DNA of 64,000 bases, taken from contig NZ_JH947125.1 in assembly GCF_000302595.1 (NCBI RefSeq), positions 260,884 to 324,883 of the forward strand, written 5' to 3'. A model generated the notes under the pieces. That model saw only the letters and a list, made by a program, of their open reading frames with translations, was not told where the DNA came from and made no database searches. Origin of the DNA: Pedobacter arcticus A12. Lineage in GTDB: Bacteria > Bacteroidota > Bacteroidia > Sphingobacteriales > Sphingobacteriaceae. This document shows positions 26,013 through 35,016 of this stretch, piece after piece (position 1 is the stretch's first letter; each line of letters opens with the position of its first letter). Both the position numbers and the translations under genes were made by a program.

Positions 26013-26336
26013 GGAACTTAAGTTGCTTAAGGATATATTAGACTGTGTTGATCGGATAGAAGATTATATAGGTGATAAAAAAACTTATGAAGCTTATGTA
26101 AGTAATCCCCTCTTGCAAGATGCAGTTGAACGAATATCACCATAGGTGAGGCTATGAGCGCTTTGCTGAAGATTAATTCATCAATTGATATTACTAACGC
26201 AAGAAGAATTGTAGATGCAAGAAATAAGCTTACGCATGGTTACGATGAAATCGAAATTGTGCAAATCTGGAGTATAATTATTAGGCACTTGCCCATTTTA
26301 AGAATCGAAGTGAGCGTTATCCTTGACAACCCATAA
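26002..26336 (+). pseudogene. hepT: HEPN-domain toxin (HepT-like), frameshifted
   Basis: The frame from ATG 26002 encodes MDIRELKLLKDILDCVDRIE through LLQDAVERISP and stops at TAG 26143-26145. A second frame directly continues with GEAMSALLKINSSIDITNAR and the full RX4HXY motif RNKLTHGY, ending at 26336. Adding one A in the AA at 26133-26134 restores VERNITIGEAMS, the normal HEPN sequence. The restored protein of about 111 residues matches the family length. As written the catalytic half is out of frame, so the toxin should be inactive unless the base loss is an assembly error. Confidence 0.85.
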
Positions 26337-26518
26337 GTTTCAAAAGCTATATTTTCAAAAAATATTTTTGTTTGAATATTAATTTCTAGAACTCAACCTT
26401 TTATAAGTTGGCTGTCTAATTGTTAGTAAATATCTCATCATAAATTGTTATATTAATAATAATTTCAAGATTATTAGCAGAAAGAAGTTCGCAAACGTTG
26501 AATTAAAATTTGTGTCCA

Positions 26519-27922
26519 ATGGAAGAAGATTTCGAGTTTGAATTTGGCGAAGATCCAAAATTATCGGTTGAGCGTTACGAGGAGATGATTCGCAATCATG
26601 ACCAATACTTTTTTGATGCATTGGCTTTTGAAAATATTACCGACTATTATACTGACAAAGGCGATCCTATTAAAGCTTTACAGGTGATTGAATATGCGGT
26701 TTCCCAACATCCTTTTGCGGCCGTTTTCCACATCAAAAAAGCACAATTATATGTTTTTACAAACGAGCTTGATAAAGCTTTTGAGTCTTTAGAAAAAGCA
26801 GAAATGCTAGAGCCTTCTGAAGCAGATATCTACATGATCAAAGGTAATATCTACGAAAGTTTAGAGCGCCATGATGATGCGATAGAGAATTTGAAGATAG
26901 CGTTAGAGATGGCAGAAACTAAAGATGAAGTGCTGATGCAGCTATCTTTTGTTTATCAAAATATGGGTAATTATGAAGAAGCTGTAAGCTATCTTAAACT
27001 TTGTTTGGAAAACAACATGGAAAACCAGGATGCCCTCTACGAGCTTGCGTTCTGTTACGATGTTTTGGATAAGCAAGATGAGAGCATCCAGTTTTATCAG
27101 CAATATATTGATAGTGAACCTTATTCTTTTGCAGCTTGGTATAACCTCGGCAACGCATATCATAAGCTAGGTCTGTTTGAGAAATCAATCGACGCCTACG
27201 ATTATGCAATTTTGATCAAAGAGAATTTCGCTTCTGCATACTTTAACAAGGGAAATGCTTTGGTTCAGTTAGACCGTTACCAAGACGCTATTGATGTTTA
27301 CCATGAAACCTTTGAGTACGAACCACCAAACGCAGATACTTATTGCGCAATGGGCGAGTGTTATGAGAAATTGGAGAAGATGGACGAAGCTCGTTCTTTC
27401 TACAAAAAAGCGGTTAAAATGGACACGAAAATGTCTGATGCTTGGTATGGCATTGGCGTAACGCTAGATTTTGAGGAGCGTTACTTTGAATCGTTACATT
27501 TTTATAAAAAGGCTTTAAATATCGATGATCAAAACCCGGATTACTGGTTTGCGATTGCAGATGCACATTATAAATTAGGGAATTTAGAGGAATCTGAGCT
27601 GGCTTATGAAAAAGTGGTAGAAGTAAACCCTTTAGATGTTGAAGCTTGGTTAGATTATTCGTCTATTGTTTTTGAACAAGACAACATTAAAAAATGTGTG
27701 GAAATTATTGCTGAGGGAATTAAAAACAACCCAGATTCTGCGGATTTATACTATCGTTTTGTAGCTTATTTATTTGCCGACGGGCAGTATAATGAAGCTT
27801 TAAATCAGCTACAGACGGCTTTGAATGCAGATTTGGAAAAGCATTATTTGTTGTTCGAATACCTTCCTCAGTTACAGACAAACAAAGTAATTATTGATAT
27901 TATCAATGGATTTACCAAATAG
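26519..27922 (+). CDS. Tetratricopeptide-repeat protein
   Basis: A protein of 467 residues made almost entirely of TPR units (at least 11, residues ~20-450), for example AWYNLGNAYHKLGLFEKSID and AYFNKGNALVQLDRYQDAID. The N-terminus is acidic (MEEDFEFEFGEDPKL). No signal peptide is present, so it is likely a cytoplasmic protein-protein interaction scaffold. I use the ATG at 26519, since an upstream in-frame TTG at 26510 adds only three residues. It is 75 bases upstream of the phosphosulfolactate synthase gene and shares its direction. Partner unknown. Confidence 0.9.
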   Translation: MEEDFEFEFGEDPKLSVERYEEMIRNHDQYFFDALAFENITDYYTDKGDPIKALQVIEYAVSQHPFAAVFHIKKAQLYVFTNELDKAFESLEKAEMLEPSEADIYMIKGNIYESLERHDDAIENLKIALEMAETKDEVLMQLSFVYQNMGNYEEAVSYLKLCLENNMENQDALYELAFCYDVLDKQDESIQFYQQYIDSEPYSFAAWYNLGNAYHKLGLFEKSIDAYDYAILIKENFASAYFNKGNALVQLDRYQDAIDVYHETFEYEPPNADTYCAMGECYEKLEKMDEARSFYKKAVKMDTKMSDAWYGIGVTLDFEERYFESLHFYKKALNIDDQNPDYWFAIADAHYKLGNLEESELAYEKVVEVNPLDVEAWLDYSSIVFEQDNIKKCVEIIAEGIKNNPDSADLYYRFVAYLFADGQYNEALNQLQTALNADLEKHYLLFEYLPQLQTNKVIIDIINGFTK

Positions 27923-27997
27923 CTTCTGTAAAAATGTGGTTTTAAAACCTACTATTTGCTGTTATTTGATATTTTTTTTGGATTTTTGCATCCGAAT

Positions 27998-28771
27998 ATG
28001 AATTATACATTAAATAATCTTCCAGAACGTACCGTTAAGCCTCGTCAAAATGGATTAACAATGGTGATGGATAAAGGTCTGAGCCTTAGACAGGTTGAAG
28101 ATTTTATCGAAGTTGCTGGAGAACATACCGATATTGTAAAACTTGGGTGGGCAACTTCCTTTGTAACTCCTAATCTTAAAGAAAAATTAAAAATATACCG
28201 AGATGCAGGTATCCCTGTTTATTTTGGTGGAACTTTATTTGAAGCTTTTGTAATCAGAAATCAGTTTGATGACTACCGCAAAGTTTTAGATGAATTTGAT
28301 ATGAAATTTGCAGAAGTATCTGATGGGTCTATCGAGATTCCTCACGATGAAAAATGTGAATACATTCGTAAATTAAGCTCGCAGGTTACCGTAATATCAG
28401 AAGTTGGCTCTAAGGACGAAAAGAAGATTTTTGCGCCTTATAAGTGGATTAATTTGATGAGAGCCGAAATTGAAGCAGGATCTTGGAAGGTGATTGCTGA
28501 AGCAAGAGAAAGCGGTAACGTAGGTATCTATAGAGATTCTGGAGAGGTTCGCCAGGGTTTGGTTGACGAAATTTTAACGCAGATACCATCAGAAACCATT
28601 ATTTGGGAAGCACCTCAAAAGCCACAACAAGTATGGTTTATAGAATTAATAGGCTCTAATGTTAATTTAGGAAATATTGCGCCTGCAGAAGTTATTCCAT
28701 TAGAAACTATTCGGTTAGGTTTGCGCGGCGATACTTTTAACCATTTTTTGAATCAGATTAAAGAAAAATAA
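27998..28771 (+). CDS. comA: Phosphosulfolactate synthase (ComA family)
   Basis: About 257 residues, a TIM-barrel enzyme of the (2R)-phospho-3-sulfolactate synthase family, which adds sulfite to phosphoenolpyruvate. Typical segments are NGLTMVMDKGLSLRQVEDFI, HTDIVKLGWATSFV, PVYFGGTLFEAFV and LRLGLRGDTF. The start is taken as MNYTLNNLPERT; the upstream in-frame start gives a hydrophobic leader that looks non-coding. In archaea and some bacteria it begins coenzyme M synthesis; here no later steps of that pathway are adjacent. Use in another sulfonate route is possible but unproven. Confidence 0.88.
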   Translation: MNYTLNNLPERTVKPRQNGLTMVMDKGLSLRQVEDFIEVAGEHTDIVKLGWATSFVTPNLKEKLKIYRDAGIPVYFGGTLFEAFVIRNQFDDYRKVLDEFDMKFAEVSDGSIEIPHDEKCEYIRKLSSQVTVISEVGSKDEKKIFAPYKWINLMRAEIEAGSWKVIAEARESGNVGIYRDSGEVRQGLVDEILTQIPSETIIWEAPQKPQQVWFIELIGSNVNLGNIAPAEVIPLETIRLGLRGDTFNHFLNQIKEK

Positions 28772-28790
28772 GGGAGTTTTATAACTCCTT
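28771..28790 (+). terminator. Hairpin after comA
   Basis: AGGGAGTT pairs with AACTCCTT across TTAT and is followed by TTGGGTTTG. It begins at the comA stop codon and ends 13 bases before aroE, so it would partly separate the two transcripts. Confidence 0.55.
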
Positions 28791-28803
28791 TTGGGTTTGT
28801 GTA

Positions 28804-29592
28804 ATGAAAAAATATGGATTAATAGGATTCCCCCTTGGGCATTCTTTCTCAGAGAAGTACTTCACAGAAAAATTTGAAAAAGGCAATCTCAAAAACTATC
28901 AGTATTCGCTTTTTCCGTTAGAAAATATTCAGGATTTTCCTAAACTTTTGGCGAGCGACCGCGATTTGTATGGGATTAATGTTACCATTCCGCATAAGAT
29001 CGAAGTTCTTCAATTTTTGGACGAGGTAGATTCGGCAGCAAAGGAAATAGGAGCTGTTAACTGTATTAAAATTTTACACGGGGATACGGTTAAGTCGTTG
29101 TTTTCTGGAGAACTCTGTACGCTAAACCCAAAGAAATATAAACTGGTTGGTTATAATACCGATGCTTACGGTTTCGAAAAATCTATTGAACCTTTTCTGA
29201 AAAGCCACCATAAAAAAGCACTGATTTTGGGTAATGGCGGCGCAGCTAGGGCAATTAAATATGTGCTAAAGCAACGTAAAATAGCTTTTAAGTTTGTGAG
29301 CCGTAATCCTGATAAGGATATGTTTAGCTATGCAGATTTGAACGAAAGCGTATTAAGCGAATACCAGATTATTATTAACACCAGCCCGGTTGGTACTTAT
29401 CCAAACGCAGATAATTTTCCAGATATTCCTTACCAATTTTTAACAGATAAACATCTTTTGTATGATTTGGTGTATAATCCCGAAGAAACTATTTTTTTAC
29501 GGAAAGGTAGAGAGCAGGGAGCTAGCATTAAAAATGGTTACCAAATGTTAGAATTGCAGGCAGAGAAATCGTGGGAGATTTGGCAGTCCTAA
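28804..29592 (+). CDS. aroE: Shikimate dehydrogenase
   Basis: A 262-residue NADPH-dependent enzyme reducing 3-dehydroshikimate in aromatic amino acid synthesis. The substrate site shows GHSFSEKYF and the catalytic Lys in NVTIPHK; the C-terminal Rossmann fold has LGNGGAARAIKYVL, and the late signature NGYQMLELQAE contains the conserved Gln. Length matches the family. It lies behind comA with a short gap on the same strand. No other aro genes are seen in the window. Confidence 0.95.
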   Translation: MKKYGLIGFPLGHSFSEKYFTEKFEKGNLKNYQYSLFPLENIQDFPKLLASDRDLYGINVTIPHKIEVLQFLDEVDSAAKEIGAVNCIKILHGDTVKSLFSGELCTLNPKKYKLVGYNTDAYGFEKSIEPFLKSHHKKALILGNGGAARAIKYVLKQRKIAFKFVSRNPDKDMFSYADLNESVLSEYQIIINTSPVGTYPNADNFPDIPYQFLTDKHLLYDLVYNPEETIFLRKGREQGASIKNGYQMLELQAEKSWEIWQS

Positions 29593-29707
29593 ACGGTTGA
29601 TAGTGAGCAATTTTTAGCGGAACTGAAAAACTTCGCGGACTATGAGATACAATTTGGTTTAGACTTTTTTAAGCTAAAAAATGGTTAAAAATTAATAACT
29701 TGAGCCA

Positions 29708-30292
29708 ATGAAATATTTTTTCTTAGTCTATTTTAGCTTCCTACTATTGCAAGGCTGTAGTCAAACTGCAGACTATGCTCCAAAACCTCGAGGCTACTTT
29801 AGACTGGAGTTCCCCAACAAAGAATATCAGACTTTCGATAGCAACCCATATTACAGTTTCGAATATCCTAAATACGCCAACATGTATTTAGATAGTTTAG
29901 ATGGCAACCAACCCAATTGGTACAATCTTGCTTTTCCACAATTCAACGCCCGTTTACACATCAGTTATTATCCAATCAGTTCAAAAAAAAAATTTAATGA
30001 ATTGGTAGAGGACTCCCGTAAATTAGCATTTAAACATACGGTTAAGGCAACCGGAATTGATGAGGGCTTAATTGAAGAAAAAGACCACAACGTTTACGGC
30101 GTTTTTTACGCTATTGATGGCAACACAGCATCTTCAACACAATTTTTTTTAACAGACAGTAACCGTAATTATATGCGGGCCGCTTTATATTTTAACGAGA
30201 AGCCACAACCAGATTCTATACAACCAGTAGTAAATTTCATTAAAAAAGATATTGACCGTATGATCAAAACTTTTAGATGGAAAAAACCATAA
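29708..30292 (+). CDS. gldD: Gliding-motility lipoprotein GldD
   Basis: A 194-residue lipoprotein with the signal YFSFLLLQGCSQT (lipobox Cys 17). The mature part has the GldD family pattern APKPRGYFRLEFPNKEYQTF and LDGNQPNWYNLAFPQFNARL. GldD is essential for gliding and type IX secretion-linked motility in flavobacteria and is conserved also in non-gliding Bacteroidota. It is followed after 8 bases by the alpha/beta-hydrolase gene. GldD supports the phylum assignment. Confidence 0.9.
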   Translation: MKYFFLVYFSFLLLQGCSQTADYAPKPRGYFRLEFPNKEYQTFDSNPYYSFEYPKYANMYLDSLDGNQPNWYNLAFPQFNARLHISYYPISSKKKFNELVEDSRKLAFKHTVKATGIDEGLIEEKDHNVYGVFYAIDGNTASSTQFFLTDSNRNYMRAALYFNEKPQPDSIQPVVNFIKKDIDRMIKTFRWKKP

Positions 30293-30300
30293 CCTAAGAA

Positions 30301-31617
30301 ATGAAAAAATTATTATTAATCCTTTTATTTGCAGTGTCAACAATTGGCGCTAAAGCACAATCAATTTTTGAAAATATAAACCTCGCGGAAACGTTTTTTG
30401 CAGCTTTGGATTCTGGCCATTACGAAAAAGCATATTCTTTTTTTGATGCTACCGTTCAAGAAAAACTAAAACCCGATAACCTAAAGGCTCTTTGGCAACA
30501 AACACAAGCTAGAATAGGTGAATTTAAAGCAATTGATGGCGTACAGAATAAAATTAAAGACGATTTTCAGTTGGTTATTGTTAACCTAAAGTTTGCTAAT
30601 GATAACCAACCTTTTCAATTGGCGTTTAATAAAGCCAATAAGATAGTGGGCATTTTTATGCTGCCAAAAAGTATGGAAAATGCTTACAGATTACCTAGCT
30701 ATGCCGATACTGCTTCTTACACACAGAAACTGATTACCATAAAATCTGGGAAGTTTGAGTTACCAGCTATGCTAACCTTACCAAAAGACAGTTTAAACTG
30801 CCCAATGGTAATTTTGGTACACGGAAGCGGACCGTCAGATATGGACGAAACGATTGGCCCAAACAAGCCATTTCAAGATATTGCATTAGGTTTGGCAAGC
30901 AAAGGAATTGCATCAATTAGGTACGTAAAACGTACATTAATTTATCAAAACGAATTTAAAGGAGCTTTTACGGTAAAAGAGGAAGTATTGGATGATGCTT
31001 TATCGGTAATTAATTATGCCAAAACAGTTCCGCAGATTGATCCGAATAAAATTTACGTTTTTGGGCACAGTTTGGGCGGAATGTTAGCTCCCCGAATTGC
31101 AACTTTAGAACCTATAATCAAAGGAGTTGTTTTGGCAGCGGCGCCAGCCCGAAAGTTGCAGGATATTGCCATTGAACAGAACAACTATTTTAATACTTTG
31201 CAGCCTGATAGTGTGAAAGCAGCGAGTAAAACAATACTTGCGCAGAGTATCAAAGAACTGAATGAGACAAAAGCATTTAACGAGAAAACAGCGAAACAAG
31301 ATTCCTCTTATTTAGGTTTACCTGTTTCTTATTGGGCAGATTTAAATGCGATGGACCAAGTTGCCATGGCAAAAAAGTTAAACCAGCGCATGCTGATTAT
31401 TCAAGGTGGCAATGATTTTCAGGTGAGTAAGCAGGATTTTGATATTTGGGAAAAAGGATTGAAAGGTAAGCGTAATGTAGATCTAAAAATGTACCCAATG
31501 CTCAATCACCTATTTGTATTTGTAAGTGAAAAAGGAGACAGCAGACAATATGCAACGCCAGCTAATGTTGATCAAACGCTGATTGATGATTTAGCGAGTT
31601 GGATAAACCAGAAATAA
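30301..31617 (+). CDS. Exported alpha/beta hydrolase with DUF3887-like domain
   Basis: A 438-residue exported hydrolase. A signal peptide (LLLILLFAVSTIGAKAQ) is followed by a ~100-residue DUF3887-like domain (FFAALDSGHYEKAYSFF, VQEKLKPDNLKALW) and an alpha/beta-hydrolase domain. VHGSGPSDMDETIG forms the oxyanion region and FGHSLGGML carries the nucleophile Ser; the late LNHLF holds a candidate His. The substrate is unknown; family members are ester or peptide hydrolases. The gene overlaps the next start codon by one base and is probably co-transcribed with the MBL hydrolase. Confidence 0.88.
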   Translation: MKKLLLILLFAVSTIGAKAQSIFENINLAETFFAALDSGHYEKAYSFFDATVQEKLKPDNLKALWQQTQARIGEFKAIDGVQNKIKDDFQLVIVNLKFANDNQPFQLAFNKANKIVGIFMLPKSMENAYRLPSYADTASYTQKLITIKSGKFELPAMLTLPKDSLNCPMVILVHGSGPSDMDETIGPNKPFQDIALGLASKGIASIRYVKRTLIYQNEFKGAFTVKEEVLDDALSVINYAKTVPQIDPNKIYVFGHSLGGMLAPRIATLEPIIKGVVLAAAPARKLQDIAIEQNNYFNTLQPDSVKAASKTILAQSIKELNETKAFNEKTAKQDSSYLGLPVSYWADLNAMDQVAMAKKLNQRMLIIQGGNDFQVSKQDFDIWEKGLKGKRNVDLKMYPMLNHLFVFVSEKGDSRQYATPANVDQTLIDDLASWINQK

Positions 31618-32255
31618 TGAAATTAAAAGCTTTTGTAAACAATCCTTACCAGGAAAACACCTATATACTTTATGCCGCAAATGGCGATTGTGCTATTGTT
31701 GATCCCGGAATGTACACTTCGGTAGAGCAAAATTCGGTCGTAAACTTCATTAAGGAAAATAGTTTGAAGCCTACGACCTTGTTAAATACGCATTGCCATA
31801 TTGATCATGTTTTAGGCAATAAATTTATTTTTGATCAGTACGGTTTAAAACCACAATTTAATAAAGGTGAATTAATGCTTTTGCAATCAGTGCCATCTTA
31901 TGCACCACAGCAAGGTTTTAATTATGAGCTTTCGCCAGAACCGGAAATTTTTTTGCCCGAAGTAGGCGAAATAACTTTAGGAGGAGAGGTGTTGGAACTG
32001 CTTTTTGTACCAGGCCATTCGCCGGCACATTTATGTTTTTACAGCAAAGTAGATAAATTTGTAGTGGGCGGAGATGCGCTTTTTAGAGGAAGCATTGGGC
32101 GTACAGATTTGCCCGGAGGAAATCACGCCCTGCTATTAAAAAGCATTGAAGAACGCTTATTTACCTTGCCAGATGATGTAGAAGTTTATCCCGGACACGG
32201 ACCACATACTACCATAGGTTTCGAAAAATCAAACAATCCATTTTTTAACCGTTAA
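31617..32255 (+). CDS. Metallo-beta-lactamase-fold hydrolase (glyoxalase II-like)
   Basis: A 212-residue cytoplasmic hydrolase. Metal ligands are clear: HCHIDH (THCHIDHVLGN), the H in VPGHSPAHLCFY, the D in GGDALFRGSIGRTDLPGG and the last H in YPGHGPHTTIG. The pattern matches the small glyoxalase II/YcbL-type hydrolases acting on thioesters or similar. I chose the ATG overlapping the upstream stop (TAATG) rather than an earlier alternative. It is 3 bases ahead of the permease gene and lies in the same run. Confidence 0.92.
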   Translation: MKLKAFVNNPYQENTYILYAANGDCAIVDPGMYTSVEQNSVVNFIKENSLKPTTLLNTHCHIDHVLGNKFIFDQYGLKPQFNKGELMLLQSVPSYAPQQGFNYELSPEPEIFLPEVGEITLGGEVLELLFVPGHSPAHLCFYSKVDKFVVGGDALFRGSIGRTDLPGGNHALLLKSIEERLFTLPDDVEVYPGHGPHTTIGFEKSNNPFFNR

Positions 32256-32258
32256 AGC

Positions 32259-33485
32259 TTGAATACAGCATATTATATTGCCAAGAGATATCTCTTTTCA
32301 AAAAAATCTACCCATGCTATAAATATCATTTCAGGTATTTCCATGTTGGGGGTTTTTGTTGGGAGCGCTGCTTTGGTTGTTATTTTATCTGCATTTAATG
32401 GTTTGGAGGATTTGGTGATATCGCTATCAAATACGGTAACGCCAGATTTACGAATTGAACCCACCAGCGGGAAAACTTTTGACCCCAACAATACGGTGCT
32501 TTTAGATTTTCAGAAGGATAAGGATATTGCACTTTATACAGAAGTATTAGAAGAGAAAGCACTTTTTAGGTACAGCAATCAACAGTTTATAGGGCAAATA
32601 AAAGGAGTAAGTAATTCTTTTTTGTTCAACAAAAAGCTAAAATCCAGTATTGTACAGGGCGAACTTGCGCTTGGTAATCAAGAACAGCCTTTGGCGGTTG
32701 TTGGTTCTACCGTTCAATATACTTTGGGTATAAACATCAATAATCCCCTAACCGTTTTAGAGGTTTACTCGCCAAACAAAAACACCTCAAATGCATTTAG
32801 CCCAACAGATGAGTTTGTAAGCCGTTACCTTACTCCGGTTGGTGTATTTGAGTCTAATCAAGAATCAGATAACGCCATCATTATCCCGATAGCTACAGCA
32901 AGGGAGTTACTTGCAGAACCAAAGAATATTTCAGCTGCCGAAGTTATTTTGAAAGATGGCAGTCGTTCTAACACGATAATGAATACGCTACAAAAAGCGC
33001 TTGGCGAGCGGTTTATAGTTAAAGACCGTATCCAACAAAATGCGCTTTTATATAAGATTTTGAACTCGGAGAAATGGGCTGTTTACCTCATTTTAACTTT
33101 TGTACTGGTAATCGCGACTTTCAATATTGTTGGGTCTTTAACGATGTTGGTAATTGATAAGCAAAAAGATATTGCCGTGTTGAACAGCTTGGGCGCTGAT
33201 AAAAGTATGATCAGACAGATTTTTCTGTTAGAAGGATTGATGATTTCTTTTGTGGGCTGTGTTTTAGGGTTGGTTTTAGGAGGGCTGTTTGGTTATGCCC
33301 AAATGAAATGGGGTTTTATTACCATGTCGCAGGGTAACTTGGTGGTAAATGCTTATCCAATGGCTTTAAAAGCTGGAGATTTTGTGTTGGTTTTTGTTAC
33401 CGTTTTGGTAATTTCTTTTATTGCTTCGTTTATCAGTTCCAGACTGAGTGTAAAACGTTTCGAACAGCTGAAGCAAGCTTTGTAA
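32259..33485 (+). CDS. FtsX-like ABC transporter permease (LolC/LolE type)
   Basis: A 408-residue inner-membrane protein: one TM helix at residues ~20-45 (SKKSTHAINIISGISMLGVF), a large periplasmic MacB-like domain (~50-265), then three TM helices near ~275-300, 315-345 and 370-395. VIDKQKDIAVLNSLGA and the C-terminal VKRF are family typical. LolC/E proteins extract lipoproteins from the inner membrane together with an LolD ATPase, which is not in this window. The start is a TTG (AAGCTTGAATAC); no ATG lies near. Close spacing suggests co-transcription with the MBL gene. Confidence 0.9.
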   Translation: MNTAYYIAKRYLFSKKSTHAINIISGISMLGVFVGSAALVVILSAFNGLEDLVISLSNTVTPDLRIEPTSGKTFDPNNTVLLDFQKDKDIALYTEVLEEKALFRYSNQQFIGQIKGVSNSFLFNKKLKSSIVQGELALGNQEQPLAVVGSTVQYTLGININNPLTVLEVYSPNKNTSNAFSPTDEFVSRYLTPVGVFESNQESDNAIIIPIATARELLAEPKNISAAEVILKDGSRSNTIMNTLQKALGERFIVKDRIQQNALLYKILNSEKWAVYLILTFVLVIATFNIVGSLTMLVIDKQKDIAVLNSLGADKSMIRQIFLLEGLMISFVGCVLGLVLGGLFGYAQMKWGFITMSQGNLVVNAYPMALKAGDFVLVFVTVLVISFIASFISSRLSVKRFEQLKQAL

Positions 33486-33683
33486 GCTGATTCTTAATAT
33501 TTAAGCGTTCTCGATTACTGTGGCTAGGAATATACGGGGCTGAACTTTCTATAGGTTGGAAGACGTTCCTTTGAAATTGTAGTAATGCAAAGCCTTTCTA
33601 GGTTTTCTAATCAGAAACAATTAATCATTCATCATCCAGTTCAGGTTTAACATCATTTTTTAGATTCTTGCGATAAAAAATAT

Positions 33684-34814
33684 TTATATTTTGAGGAAAA
33701 CCTTGTTTTTGTATAAGAAATACAAAATAAACCAAGTGACACCCAAGGCGCCTAAAGCGATGTAGAAATCATGCCACTGCTCTGGCGCATATTGGTAAAT
33801 TCCTTTAAATAGTCTTGTGGAAGTGTACTTCATATTAAATAGGCCGTTTGCTAGGTAAATCAACAGAGAGTTCATACCAATAACCTTGAAAAAGAAACCT
33901 ATCCGTTTGTACTTTTTAATGTCTATCACCCAATAAAAGAGTGCTAAAAACAGAAAAGACATCCCTGCGGTCAATAGCACAAAAGAGCTAGACCATAGGT
34001 GTTTGTTGATTGGGAAATGTAAGCTCCAAATAAGTCCGATACCAATGCTTACCACTCCAAAAATAATAAGTCTTTGTAATTTTTCTTGCCATAGCGATGA
34101 GTTTTTCCTCAATATATCTCCGGCAATAGTCCCAAATAGTGTTAAGCAAAGGGACGGCAGTTGGGTGGAAAAAGCAAGCTCATCATAGGTTTTTTGTAGC
34201 AACCGTCCAGGCATTATGTGGCGGTCTATCCACCCCGGTAAGTTGCCCTCAAAAGATAGATCGCCAGCTAAATAGCCAGGAGCAGGAATAAGAAAAAGCG
34301 CTGCGTAATAGCCCAAAACAATACCCGATATCCAGTACAATTGCTTTTTTGGAAAGTTTACATACAAAATACCGCTAACAAAAGTGGCAAATCCAATGCG
34401 ACCCAATACGCTTCCAAACCGAATAGTTTCTGGCTCAAATATTTTAAGCGGATTGTTTTTGTAAACTAAGCCTAATGCAATTAGAACCAACATTCTTTTA
34501 AATAGCTTTTTATATAATTCTATTTTAGGAATTCCTTTTTGCACACCACTACTTAGGCTGTAGCTCATGGATACGCCGGCCATAAATAGAAATAGCGGAA
34601 AAATAAAATCGTAAAACGTGAAACCATGCCATTCGGGATGTTTGAATTGATCTGCCAAAACATCTACCCAAGGCAAATTTGTTTTTCCTTTCAATAAATA
34701 AATCAAGGTTGCACCGCCCGAGATAAAAAGCATGTCGAACCCACGGAGAACATCCAAAGACTCCAGCCTGCCTCCTGACTGTTTATTGTCAGGTGCGTTA
34801 TTTGTGATACGCAT
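33684..34814 (-). CDS. Multi-TM acyltransferase-like protein (DUF5009/HGSNAT-related)
   Basis: A 376-residue inner-membrane protein with about 10 hydrophobic segments. The N-terminal signature SLDVLRGFDMLFISGG and HPEWHGFTFYDFIFPLFLFM match the bacterial relatives of heparan-alpha-glucosaminide N-acetyltransferase (DUF5009/DUF1624). The conserved His in the HxxWHG segment is the likely catalytic residue. Such proteins acetylate amino sugars from cytoplasmic acetyl-CoA. No glycan genes are adjacent, so the acceptor remains unknown. Confidence 0.87.
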   Translation of the reverse strand: MRITNNAPDNKQSGGRLESLDVLRGFDMLFISGGATLIYLLKGKTNLPWVDVLADQFKHPEWHGFTFYDFIFPLFLFMAGVSMSYSLSSGVQKGIPKIELYKKLFKRMLVLIALGLVYKNNPLKIFEPETIRFGSVLGRIGFATFVSGILYVNFPKKQLYWISGIVLGYYAALFLIPAPGYLAGDLSFEGNLPGWIDRHIMPGRLLQKTYDELAFSTQLPSLCLTLFGTIAGDILRKNSSLWQEKLQRLIIFGVVSIGIGLIWSLHFPINKHLWSSSFVLLTAGMSFLFLALFYWVIDIKKYKRIGFFFKVIGMNSLLIYLANGLFNMKYTSTRLFKGIYQYAPEQWHDFYIALGALGVTWFILYFLYKNKVFLKI

Positions 34815-35016
34815 TTATTGATTTTTAGGTTTATAATTTAGGATTCGCAAATCCAATATAGGCAATTATCAAAGAATAATTGCAGTATTTTTTTCCAGTA
34901 ACTCAGCTACTTTATGTAGGTTTTAGCATTAATTGAGCTATGTTTCCATAATCCTGTGGATTTTTGATTAGCTATAAAACATCCTTAAGAGTGAGTAGCG
35001 GAGTTCTTGGAAAAAA

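Noticed and set aside
33625-33720. Alternative-frame continuation past the acyltransferase-like gene (ends KPELDDE)
   Set aside because: The natural C-terminus (LYKNKVFLKI) is family-like, so the extra reading frame is probably chance.
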